Origin: Alphaproteobacteria bacterium
GTDB taxonomy: Bacteria; Pseudomonadota; Alphaproteobacteria; Sphingomonadales; Kordiimonadaceae
Length of the DNA stretch: 39,728 bases
NCBI GenBank assembly: GCA_021774695.1
Contig: JAJFIU010000054.1
Location: 1-39,728, forward strand
Direction: 5' to 3'
Shown here: piece after piece, positions 28,470 to 37,405 of the stretch
Layout: every line of letters starts with the position of its first letter
How positions within the stretch are numbered: position 1 is the stretch's first letter
Notes under the pieces: model-generated
Told to the model about the DNA's origin: nothing
Seen by the model: the letters and a program-made list of their open reading frames with translations, nothing else
Database searches by the model: none
Made by a program: the position numbers and the translations under genes

Positions 28470-28725
28470 GGAATTTCTCCGCGACGGCAACCGCGTATCC
28501 GCACAGTTTGCCGAACCCGGCACGGTAAAAAAGATGACCGATATAGCCGCGTGGCTTGGAGCGTTTGAACGGAACGAAGAGCGCCGCCGCGCCGAGAAAA
28601 TAGAAAAATGAATATCCCTTGAAAAAAAGAGAGAGGACATAGGCCAGGAAAACCACAGCAAATTCTTGATCCTCAAGGCCAATGAACTTGGTGGGTTTAT
28701 GAAGAAACTGCGGCATCCGTTCCAT
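28462..28725 (-). CDS. traL: TraL-like type IV secretion protein
   Basis: VirB3-like inner-membrane protein of 87 residues, the usual TraL size. ATG at 28725 has GGAGAGG upstream. The sequence has FLHKPTKFIGLEDQEF, a helix block (VFLAYVLSLFFKGYSFFYF) and a positively charged end, matching the MPxxLDxPxRxLG start of TraL proteins. Pilus assembly is its role in F plasmids. Confidence 0.78.
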   Translation of the reverse strand: MERMPQFLHKPTKFIGLEDQEFAVVFLAYVLSLFFKGYSFFYFLGAAALFVPFKRSKPRGYIGHLFYRAGFGKLCGYAVAVAEKFRE

Positions 28726-28751
28726 ATATCCTCTCCAAGGTGCAGGGGGTG

Positions 28752-29114
28752 TTAGATTAAAAAACCAACGGTAGTGACGATATCTTCCCCCGCGACCATC
28801 GCCGTTGTGCCAGCGAAACCGCCGCCCATGGCCCACCAGTTACGGTTGGCAATGCCGAAGATGCCGAAGACCACGCTTGCGACCGCGATCATCGCGCCGA
28901 TGGGGCCTTCAATGCCGTCGTTGACGATAACGTCGTAAATCTCGAACGCGAGATCACCGGATGTGGGTGCAGTGAAAGCAAACACCGGCGCCGATGCGAC
29001 CACCACAAGCGCTATGAGTGCAGCACGGTCCAGGGTTTTGAGAATAGTACCACCTGCGCGGATACTGGCTGGCTCTGACACCGCGGGGTGAAACGGATTG
29101 CTCCAAATACTCAT
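28752..29114 (-). CDS. TraA/VirB2-type propilin
   Basis: Candidate major pilin precursor of 120 residues. A long leader ends ALVVVASAPVFA at about residue 47. The mature part has two hydrophobic helices (GPIGAMIAVASVVFGIFGIA and MGGGFAGTTAMVAG) with a short positive loop NRNWW between, as in F TraA. It overlaps the DsbC-like gene stop by four bases (ATGA), and GGAGA precedes the ATG. Position directly ahead of traL is where traA lies in F-type operons. Confidence 0.72.
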   Translation of the reverse strand: MSIWSNPFHPAVSEPASIRAGGTILKTLDRAALIALVVVASAPVFAFTAPTSGDLAFEIYDVIVNDGIEGPIGAMIAVASVVFGIFGIANRNWWAMGGGFAGTTAMVAGEDIVTTVGFLI

Positions 29115-29956
29115 TGGTCTTCTCCTGTTGGGGTTTCATGAGAGCTTGCAGCGAGCAGATACTCACGGATTTTCACCTGATCGAAGCCTCGGATGCGTTC
29201 GCCGTCAGCGAACAGGGTTGGGGTGGAAGAAACGCCCGCCGCTTGCGTAATCTGGATATGCTGTTGCACACGGGCATTGCCGTCTTCGCAGCGCAGCAAT
29301 TGCCCTGGGATTTTGCGGTTATACACATCCGCAAATGCTCGCTCAGGATCGTCGGAGCATAAAATATGCTCGGCAAGGTCCTGTGATTGGCGCGAATGCC
29401 CCACGGCGAAAATGATCTGGCGGCGCACAGCAAGCGCGCGCCCTTCATTGTCGAACCAGCCGTGCAAGCGCTGGCACCAGCCGCAGAGAGGATTGGAATA
29501 TTCGGTGAGCAGCGGTGCGCCTTTTGGGCCGAACTCAAGCGCAACACTCAAATCCAAATCCTTGAGCCGTTCAGCGACTGCAGCAGCGACGGCGACTTGT
29601 GACAAGTTCTCGCCGCGATCATTATACATTTCGCCGAAGATCAAAACGCTGGCGTCCGGCGAATAATAGACGATGTTGCCACCAGTATCGATTTCATAGA
29701 GGCCGCCAACAGCTGATGGTTTGATCGAATAGAACTGAAAATTTGAGAAGTTCGACTTGAGCAACTGCTCGGCCTGGGCTTGTATATGGTCTATGCCAGA
29801 GTCGGTATTTTGGTCGGTCTTCTGCTCGGTTTTCTGGGTGGTAATTTGAGCGGTACTTTGGGCGGCGTTTTCGTCTTCGGCCCACAACGGGAGGCCGTAA
29901 GCGCTCAGCATCAACGCGGCGGCGATGCCCAATTTTACTATTCGGTGGATAATCAT
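29111..29956 (-). CDS. DsbC-like thiol-disulfide protein of tra operon
   Basis: Periplasmic disulfide isomerase of 281 residues. A signal peptide (MIIHRIVKLGIAAALMLSAY) is followed by a Q/T/K/D-rich linker with repeated QKTEQKTDQNTD, a DsbC-type dimerisation domain, and a thioredoxin-like domain with the active pair NPLCGWC. The cis-proline loop reads SSTPTLF. CGWC replaces the CGYC of E. coli DsbC. F-type systems use such proteins to fold cysteine-rich Tra proteins. GGAGAATGACCT precedes the ATG. It is the first gene of the remaining tra block. Confidence 0.85.
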   Translation of the reverse strand: MIIHRIVKLGIAAALMLSAYGLPLWAEDENAAQSTAQITTQKTEQKTDQNTDSGIDHIQAQAEQLLKSNFSNFQFYSIKPSAVGGLYEIDTGGNIVYYSPDASVLIFGEMYNDRGENLSQVAVAAAVAERLKDLDLSVALEFGPKGAPLLTEYSNPLCGWCQRLHGWFDNEGRALAVRRQIIFAVGHSRQSQDLAEHILCSDDPERAFADVYNRKIPGQLLRCEDGNARVQQHIQITQAAGVSSTPTLFADGERIRGFDQVKIREYLLAASSHETPTGEDQ

Positions 29957-30043
29957 AGGTCATTCTCCAATGGCGATCGCACGCAACGATCAACAGCCGC
30001 CCGGCGGCAATGAACACCTTTTGGGAGAGAGGTTTTTAAGCCG

Positions 30044-30145
30044 ATGGCTTTTGAAACGAGGTCAAAATCACATGACCGCTTCCCCCGTCAGGTCGCACCA
30101 TTAGGGTTCCGCCGAATGTCGAAATTTCAAAGGAAAAACGATTAA
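30044..30145 (+). CDS. Possible 33-residue basic microprotein
   Basis: A short frame, MAFETRSKSHDRF..., rich in Arg, Lys, Phe and Gln. Its TAA is formed by the first bases of the terminator-like palindrome at 30141. An even shorter frame (MNTFWERGF, 30010-30039) precedes it. GAGAGAGG lies about 12 bases before the ATG. The gene-plus-terminator arrangement is suggestive, but coding status is uncertain and it may equally be part of an untranslated RNA. Confidence 0.3.
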   Translation: MAFETRSKSHDRFPRQVAPLGFRRMSKFQRKND

Positions 30146-30176
30146 GAGGGTGGCATGCCACCCTCTTAATTTTTTG
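30141..30176 (+). terminator. Perfect 30-bp palindrome with T-tract
   Basis: ATTAAGAGGGTGGCA followed immediately by its exact complement TGCCACCCTCTTAAT (30141-30170), then TTTTT. On the plus strand this is a strong intrinsic terminator; the minus strand also reads into CGTTTTT, so it may work both ways. There is no annotated plus-strand gene upstream except the short frames at 30010-30145, so the RNA it terminates is unknown. Confidence 0.8.
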
Positions 30177-30557
30177 TGTCGCCAATCCTATAATATTGAA
30201 TTGACACTATTTTTCTACGGCTGCTTCACATTGAATTCATGGCAAAATTATTTCTGTTTATGCATCAATTATGTATATTTTTTTAACTCGCTTAAAACTG
30301 GTCACATGAATCAGCTGATTTTTAAGATATGTTGAGTGCCGTAACAAAACTTCATGATTACGCCATTCATTCCTATGTAGAATATGGTTGAATTTAATAC
30401 AACTCAGGGTATAATAAACGGAGCTTAAGGGGGCTCGGGTAAAGATAGACAAAAGATGCTTGTCGGTTTTTCACCTGACTAATAGGAACTAATTCTGCCA
30501 GTGTCGAAGCGGGGCAACGCAATAGGTCTTTCGCACGACTAAGGTGGGGGACGGGAC
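30177..30557. other. AT-rich stretch without a gene
   Basis: About 380 bp of AT-rich sequence between the palindrome and the small HTH gene. No frame was recognised. It may hold promoters for the tra operon (-) and for the HTH gene (+), the latter preceded by AGGTGGGGG. Confidence 0.4.
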
Positions 30558-30815
30558 ATGGAACCATCTTTTTGTATCGCCATCAAAACGATGCGTGAGC
30601 GTAAAGGCTTGCTACAGAAATACGTGGGCTGGACCTCTGGTCTTGGGCCCGTGCGCTACAACCAAATCGAAAACGGCAAGCCGCCAACAGACGGCGAGCT
30701 TGCCGAAATTGCCCGTGCCATGGGCACCGATCCGCCGTCAATGGCAATATTTTGGGGCGAATTGATGCGCGAAAACACAGGAAGCACTTCCAAGTCTAAT
30801 CGGTTGGTATCTTGA
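30558..30815 (+). CDS. Small XRE-like helix-turn-helix protein
   Basis: DNA-binding protein of 85 residues with a Cro/C1 helix-turn-helix: IKTMRERKGLLQKYVGW, then PVRYNQIENGKPPTDGELAE and IARAMGTDPPSMAIFW. Purine-rich AGGTGGGGGACGGG precedes the ATG. The last 20 bases overlap the 3' end of the convergent gene at 30796. It may control the tra genes or its neighbour; the target is not known. Confidence 0.65.
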   Translation: MEPSFCIAIKTMRERKGLLQKYVGWTSGLGPVRYNQIENGKPPTDGELAEIARAMGTDPPSMAIFWGELMRENTGSTSKSNRLVS

Positions 30816-31161
30816 AATCTATTGACCAATCTGATCGTTCATAAACGACGATAATCTGGTCGTCACTATCGGTCATGCGCACACCGCGAAGCGCCAGGGC
30901 GCTTTCTACTTTCTTCAAATACATTTCACAAGTTGTTATATCCAGCTCACAGTAGGTATCGAGAATTTTTGAAAGATGACCCTGCGACACATCAATCTCT
31001 TTCGCAATGTCCGATACGCGTAGACCAAGAGATTTAATTGCACCCTTGAGTACCCATCCTTTTTGGGCGCACTGAAGCCTCAAATAATGGTTATCCGCCA
31101 TTCTTTGCCGGCGCGGTGCGTCCGCATTGCCGGTTTCAGTATGGTGCTTGGAATTACCCAT
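30796..31161 (-). CDS. Putative HTH regulator with upstream operator repeats
   Basis: Protein of 121 residues with a helix-turn-helix core (LGLRVSDIAKEIDVSQGHLSKIL) near residues 45-67 and a hydrophilic C-terminus. It starts at ATG 31161 with GGAGGGGCT directly ahead. Upstream lie three copies of TAAAGTNTCATACT (31191-31325), which suit binding by this protein or its partner. It converges on the XRE gene with a 20-bp 3' overlap. It looks like a plasmid or phage-type regulator; no exact family was recognised. Confidence 0.65.
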   Translation of the reverse strand: MGNSKHHTETGNADAPRRQRMADNHYLRLQCAQKGWVLKGAIKSLGLRVSDIAKEIDVSQGHLSKILDTYCELDITTCEMYLKKVESALALRGVRMTDSDDQIIVVYERSDWSIDFKIPTD

Positions 31162-31190
31162 AGCCCCTCCGTCTAATTGTAGTCACACAA

Positions 31191-31325
31191 TAAAGTTTCA
31201 TACTAAGCCGGACTGTAAATCGCAGTAGTGCTAAGCTGGTTATTATTGTTGGCAGTTAAAGTGTCATACTATTAGAGCGCAGCTAACCTGCTTTCGCTCT
31301 AATCAATACAATAAAGTATCATACT
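31191..31325. repeat. Three operator-like repeats TAAAGTNTCATACT
   Basis: Copies at 31191-31204 (N=T), 31257-31270 (N=G) and 31312-31325 (N=A). The first and third share the extended form ACAATAAAGT.TCATACT. The inner part AGTATCATACT is a near-perfect dyad (AGTAT-C-ATACT) in the third copy. Start-to-start spacing is 66 and 55 bp, about six and five helical turns. They precede the HTH gene at 31161, consistent with autoregulation; iteron-like replication sites are an alternative. Confidence 0.6.
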
Positions 31326-31535
31326 GTCTCTGTTATCAATGCAAGTTGAATCACCGCAGTACCACCAAAGGTGAAGGACAGCCTTCCCACAGCAAAGCAG
31401 ACCTTCAGATGTTCCGTCGAACCGTCTTCTGCTGACCCAAAGTAGACATTTTGGGTAAAGGCGAATATTGGCTGGGGGTTGAAAAAGGGACAACCCATAG
31501 CGTAGCGTTAGCCGGAGATTATGGGAGGAATTCGG

Positions 31536-31850
31536 ATGCATATACGGCTTGGAGTGGCGCTAATGGGGCTGGCGTTAGCAGGTCCGGTTTATGCTCAATC
31601 TGACCTTGAGGTGGGTTTTTCTGGAGCCGTTCGCGGCTGCGAAGAGTGGATCCTCAATCCGGCGAGTTGGATAGATGGCATGGATCCTTTCATCTCCGCG
31701 ACTGGCCTTGGCCGTCAGATGGGGCTGGTTGAATCGGTGAATGAAGCGTCACTCCCTCCGAGAGAGCTTCGGGTCGCAAACCGCTACTGGCGCATCAATT
31801 CCGCCAAGGAAGCCAATTATAGAGAGTATAGCAAGAAGCACCGGGTTTAG
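31536..31850 (+). pseudogene. Truncated secreted hypothetical protein
   Basis: 104 codons from ATG 31536 (GGAGG seven bases upstream; ATG 31521 is less likely). The signal peptide MHIRLGVALMGLALAGPVYA is followed by VRGCEEWILNPASWIDGMDP and LRVANRYWRINS. From memory this resembles the first half of secreted hypothetical proteins of sphingomonads, which run to about 150-180 residues. Here the similarity ends after YWRINS, and an unrelated tail leads to a stop at 31848. It is probably a 3'-truncated copy. Function unknown. Confidence 0.5.
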
Positions 31851-31989
31851 GTTTGGTGTGGAACACATTGCACCCTCTTGGGCATGGGGATCGCCCGTTC
31901 ACCATCTCCCCTCGATCCTCGACGCACCTCGACAGCGGTCCTGACAGCCAGCCCTCCTTAATGAAAATACCTGCTGTAACTTCGTCACG

Positions 31990-32268
31990 TCAGCCTTGCT
32001 CGTCTGCAGCCCCCTCCATCAGAACTTGGCCGGCGGCTACTTCATCATGGTTCAATTGAGCGCCTGCGGCCCAAATTCCGAACTTTTCAACAAATTCTTG
32101 ATGAACCAGAAATGGATTTAAGCTCTCCCACCATCTCTGCGCCATATCATCATCGGCAATTGGCGCCGTAGAGTCGAAATAAAGGCAAAAGCTCCCCGCT
32201 GGGTTAATATGCCTTTCGGCGCAGAATGCGGCCTGTTCTTTTGCCGACGGAGCTGTAAATAGATCAAT
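31990..32268 (-). pseudogene. Fragment of a conserved hypothetical protein (CAERHINP motif)
   Basis: An open minus-strand frame of 92 codons without a start codon, ending TGA at 31990-31992. It contains AAFCAERHINPAGSFCLYFD and later RWWESLNPFLVHQEFVEKFG. The combination x-ERHIN-x-x-G-x-FCL followed by a WW...L..FL helix is one I recall from plasmid- and phage-borne conserved hypothetical proteins, some of them beside ubiquitin-like systems. That association is uncertain. An upstream stop codon and the missing N-terminus point to a decayed copy. Confidence 0.45.
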
Positions 32269-32375
32269 TTATCGAGCATTACAGCCATAACTGATATCAT
32301 TTGAATCTGAAAAATTTGATACCTGCTGATGTATACTTCGGGCGGAGTCAATCAGCATTGAGCCAACGAGAAAAG

Positions 32376-33326
32376 TTATACGGATTCTTTCAGTTTTCCC
32401 TCTAATCCGTGGAGGATTTTATAGCAGGGCAACACTTTGGCTACGCTTGAGTTGGGTTCCCGGTTATCGCGGATTGCGTTAAAAAACTCACGATCTTGTA
32501 GCTCAATACCGTTCATTGAGACATCTACTGCCGAGACATCCACAGGTTCTTCGTGTCCATTCAAAAGGTCATCATATCGCGCGATATAAGTGCCCTTGTC
32601 GCCAATATAACGGAAAAAGGTGCCAAGTGGTCCTTCATTGTTAAAGGAGAGCGATAAAGTGAGCAGTTTTCCAGTGGTGGTTCTGAGCTGAATAGACATA
32701 TCCATGGCTATGCCAAGCTCACCGTGAATAGGCCCCTGCATAATGTTTGCTTCAACCACATCTTCGCCTGTTTGGTACAGAAAAAGATCTACTGAATGTG
32801 CAGCATGGTGCCAGAGCAAATGGTCTGTCCAGCTACGAGGTTCCCCTTTTGCGTTCATATTCTGCCGGCGGAAAAAATAAGTTTGCACATCCATCTGTTG
32901 TACGGACAAATTGCCGGTAACAATTTTATTATGCACCCACTGATGTGAAGGGTTAAAGCGCCGGGTATGCCCAACCATACAAACCAGACCAGTTTCCATC
33001 TGAGTGTCCATCACCGCCTGAGCATCAGACCAATTGTTTGCCAACGGTATTTCTACCTGCACATGAACGCCAGCTTTCATGCACTGAATGGCCTGTGCGG
33101 CATGCATTTGCGTCGGTGTCGCTAGAATGGCAGCTTTAACCCCAGGCGCGGCCAAAGCCTCAGCCAAGTCTGTTGTAGCAAGGGAAATATTATAGGTTGT
33201 GGCAACCTTTTTAGTAGCTTCCAACTTACGCCCAACAACTGCAACAACTTCGATACCGTCAATGTTTTTGATAGCGTCCAGATGTTTGATGCCAAAGGCT
33301 CCAGCTCCGGCCAAGATAACTTTCAT
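32376..33326 (-). CDS. ligC: LigC, 4-carboxy-2-hydroxymuconate-6-semialdehyde dehydrogenase
   Basis: NADP-dependent GFO/IDH-family oxidoreductase of 316 residues. It oxidises the ring-cleavage product of protocatechuate (as its hemiacetal) to 2-pyrone-4,6-dicarboxylate. The nucleotide-binding motif is ILAGAGAFGIKHLDAI, and the catalytic region includes SWTDHLLWHHAAHSVDLFLY. It lies 12 bp after ligB and is the last gene of the operon. The length matches SYK-6 LigC. Confidence 0.9.
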   Translation of the reverse strand: MKVILAGAGAFGIKHLDAIKNIDGIEVVAVVGRKLEATKKVATTYNISLATTDLAEALAAPGVKAAILATPTQMHAAQAIQCMKAGVHVQVEIPLANNWSDAQAVMDTQMETGLVCMVGHTRRFNPSHQWVHNKIVTGNLSVQQMDVQTYFFRRQNMNAKGEPRSWTDHLLWHHAAHSVDLFLYQTGEDVVEANIMQGPIHGELGIAMDMSIQLRTTTGKLLTLSLSFNNEGPLGTFFRYIGDKGTYIARYDDLLNGHEEPVDVSAVDVSMNGIELQDREFFNAIRDNREPNSSVAKVLPCYKILHGLEGKLKESV

Positions 33327-33338
33327 CGCTAAGTCCTT

Positions 33339-34587
<1,249 letters not shown>

Positions 34588-34588
<1 letters not shown>

Positions 34589-35493
34589 TATGAAATCTCC
34601 TCAGGCCAATAAAGACGCATAGGGTTGTCGATCAGTAGTTTGCGCTGCATTTCGGTACTTGTTGCAATGCGTGGGATCATATCCACAAGCCAGGCATCGT
34701 CTGGCATATGGCTTTTCAGGTTAGGGTGAGGCCAATCCGTGCCCCACAAGACACGGTCTGGGGCATGTGCAATCACAGCTTGGGCAAAGGGGACAAAATC
34801 GTCATATGTGGGTGAGCCAGAAAGCGACAAGCGCTCGGGGCATGTCACTTTTGAATAAACATGAGGAGATGTCATAAGGTCGAGAAACTGTTTGAACGCA
34901 GAACTTTCCGAAGACCCAGTCACATCTGGGCGCCCCATATGGTCAATAACAACCGGAATCGACATGTCGGCAATAAAGTTGAATAGTTCAGGTAAGTCAG
35001 TGGCTTCGAAATAAATAACGATATGCCAGCCAAAAGGTTTAATCCTGTCAACCAGCTTTAAAAGCACGTCTTGTGGCACAGGGTCCACCAAGCGCCTGAC
35101 GAAATTAAACCTCACTCCTTTAATGCCGCCAGCGTCAAGTCCGGTCAATTCTTCGTCAGTGATTGAGGGTTTAACGGAAGCTACGCCTTTGGCGCGTCCA
35201 CCTGAATGGGTAATAGCATCCAGAATTGCACTATTATCTGTGCCATGACATGTAGCCTGTACGAGAACATTTCTAGAAAAACCAAGCTTATCTCTTAATG
35301 CCCAAAGTATATCTTTTCCTGCGTCACAGGGTGTATATTTTCGCTCAGGCGCATAAGGGAACTGAGGTCCCGGACCAAATACATGACAGTGCGCATCTAC
35401 CGCGCCGTGGGGCACCTTGAAATGTGGTTTTGTCGGAGCGGGGTGAAAATCGAGCCATCCCAGTGTTTTTTTGCCATCAACACACGAGTTCAT
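34588..35493 (-). CDS. ligI: LigI, 2-pyrone-4,6-dicarboxylate lactonase
   Basis: Metal-independent amidohydrolase-fold lactonase of 301 residues that opens 2-pyrone-4,6-dicarboxylate to 4-oxalomesaconate. Visible blocks are PHGAVDAHCHVFGPGPQFPY near the start, PVVIDHMGRPDV in the middle and RVLWGTDWPHPNL near the C-terminus, which supply the catalytic His and Asp residues of the family. It starts in the ligJ stop (ATGA). Confidence 0.93.
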
Positions 35494-36512
35494 AGCCCCC
35501 TCGCTTTCAAAAGTCGGTCGAGGCGCGGATAAACTCGACGTGCGTTCCCTTCGAAAACAAGCGCCTTGTTGGCAGCCGAGATATCAAGAGCGTCTACATA
35601 CCGTTTGGTGTCGTCGAAATAGTGCCCGGTTTGGGGATCAATGCCCCGCACTGCGCCGACCATTTCCGAGCCAAACAAAATATTTTCGACATTAATTACG
35701 TCGAAAAGCAGGTCAATTCCGGGCTGATGGTAAACGCAGGTATCAAAATAGATATTCTTCATCAAATGCTCGTTCAGTGCCGGTTTTGCCAGCATGTCGG
35801 CTAGGCCACGATAACGGCCCCAATGATAAGGCACTGCCCCGCCCCCATGCGGAATGATGAATTTCAAATCGGGGAAATCACGAAATAGGTTTCCTTGCAA
35901 AAATTGCATGAAGGCATTTGTATCCGCCGCAATATAATATGAACCCGTAGCGTGAAAGGCCGGATTACATGAGCCCGACACATGCACCATGGCGGGAACT
36001 TCCAGTTCCACCATTTTTTCATAAAGAGGATACCAATAGCGATCTGTGAGCGGAGGGGCTGTCCAGTGGCCGCCTGATGGGTCGGGATTCAAGTTGCATC
36101 CAATAAAACCCAGCTCATTCACGCACCGATCAAGTTCAACAATGGCATCATCCAAAGAAACTTCCGGGCGCTGCGGCAACATACAAACGCCAACAAAATG
36201 TTCAGGGTAAAGCTCCGTTACCCTGTGAATAAGATTGTTACAGGCAAGCGACCAGTTTCGTGACGTCTCACGATCCCCAACATGTGGTTCCATACGCGAT
36301 GCACGCGGAGAAAAAATTGTCATATCCGCGCCGCGTTCTCTCAGCAACTTCAATTGATTGTTTTCAATAATATCCTGAATTTCATCATCAGCCATTTCCG
36401 GCTGTATTGGCCGGGACAGGAGCGGGTTTTCAAGACAAGCCAATTGAGCATCACGAAAATTGATATGCGCTTTTGGCACCAAAGTTTGGTGTCCATGACA
36501 GTCTATAATCAT
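35490..36512 (-). CDS. ligJ: LigJ, 4-oxalomesaconate hydratase (amidohydrolase type)
   Basis: Zinc-dependent amidohydrolase-family hydratase of 340 residues that adds water to oxalomesaconate to give 4-carboxy-4-hydroxy-2-oxoadipate. Blocks include MIIDCHGHQTLVPKAHINF, FIGCNLNPDPSGGHWTAPPL and FIIPHGGGAVPYHWGRYRGL. ATG at 36512 is chosen: it overlaps the previous stop (TAATG), and the upstream extension overlaps coding sequence. It is unrelated in fold to GalB, which does the same job in pseudomonads. Confidence 0.9.
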   Translation of the reverse strand: MIIDCHGHQTLVPKAHINFRDAQLACLENPLLSRPIQPEMADDEIQDIIENNQLKLLRERGADMTIFSPRASRMEPHVGDRETSRNWSLACNNLIHRVTELYPEHFVGVCMLPQRPEVSLDDAIVELDRCVNELGFIGCNLNPDPSGGHWTAPPLTDRYWYPLYEKMVELEVPAMVHVSGSCNPAFHATGSYYIAADTNAFMQFLQGNLFRDFPDLKFIIPHGGGAVPYHWGRYRGLADMLAKPALNEHLMKNIYFDTCVYHQPGIDLLFDVINVENILFGSEMVGAVRGIDPQTGHYFDDTKRYVDALDISAANKALVFEGNARRVYPRLDRLLKARGL

Positions 36513-37405
36513 TAGGCAGCCCCTTCTGGTCGGAGGTGCGCGACCGCGCACAGCGCATCAAGCCGGTCTTCCAAAGTTTTTATGGTTAGTAGTGAGGCAT
36601 GGTCTTTGGCCCAGCTTTGCCGGGCTACAGTTGCGATGCTCATTGAAGGGATAAGCCCTGTTTCAGAGACAGTTACGGCAGCTTCGCGCATTTCTTCTGC
36701 CCGGCGCTTGCCATGTTCCAGCGTGCGCCCAATCATATAATGAGAAAGATCGCGCCAGTTAGGCCCGGGGAAAAGGTCGTCGAGAGATGCCAAAACGGCG
36801 TCCGCCACTCCGTAAGACTGGGCAGTTATCAGGGCTTCCAAAAGCAGCGCCTCTATACCTTTTACCATTATGGATCTGCACATTTTGGTGGCAGAGGCTT
36901 TGCCAAATTCGCCTGAAAAAACCCGAAGATTATTCAGTCCCAGGGCAGCCCCAACGGACATGAACTCTTTCGCATGGGGACCGCCCAGCAAAATGGGAAC
37001 ATCGAGACGTTTGTCCGGTACAGGGCTCATTACGGCGGCTTCAACATAGCGCCCGCCACCTGCACCAATCATTTGTGCGGCCTCACATTTTGCGCCAGGC
37101 GACGCGGAATTCATGTCAACAACCCAGGCTCCAGCCTTTAGGCTGGGTGCAATCGAGCGAACCGCATTTACAGTTTGTTCCGCAGTGACAACTGAAAATA
37201 TGATATCTGACGCTGCCCCCAGCTCCTGCGCCGAGACTCCCAAAATATGGCTTGTATCCATGAGGGCATGGCTCGCATCGCTATTTATGTTTTCGAACTG
37301 AGGGTCGCACGCAACTACAGCCATACTGTTTTTGCCAAGATCATCCCCTAAAATTCTACCGAACTCCCCAAAGCCCAGCAAACCTATGTTCTTTACTCTG
37401 TTCAT
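36512..37405 (-). CDS. NAD(P)-dependent dehydrogenase (6PGDH-like, DUF1932), role unknown
   Basis: Oxidoreductase of 297 residues. The N-terminal Rossmann motif is IGLLGFGEFGRIL, and the helix with the usual beta-hydroxyacid dehydrogenase lysine contains GKASATKMCRSIMVKG. The C-terminal part looks like DUF1932. It overlaps ligU-like (ATGA) and ligJ (TAATG), so it is clearly a member of the operon. No step of the known pathway needs this reaction. It may act on a 4-oxalomesaconate or hydroxy-oxoadipate side product. Confidence 0.85.
   Translation of the reverse strand: MNRVKNIGLLGFGEFGRILGDDLGKNSMAVVACDPQFENINSDASHALMDTSHILGVSAQELGAASDIIFSVVTAEQTVNAVRSIAPSLKAGAWVVDMNSASPGAKCEAAQMIGAGGGRYVEAAVMSPVPDKRLDVPILLGGPHAKEFMSVGAALGLNNLRVFSGEFGKASATKMCRSIMVKGIEALLLEALITAQSYGVADAVLASLDDLFPGPNWRDLSHYMIGRTLEHGKRRAEEMREAAVTVSETGLIPSMSIATVARQSWAKDHASLLTIKTLEDRLDALCAVAHLRPEGAA

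Noticed and set aside
31191..31325. CRISPR array
   Set aside because: Only three 14-bp units with unequal spacing and dyad symmetry; operator sites fit better.
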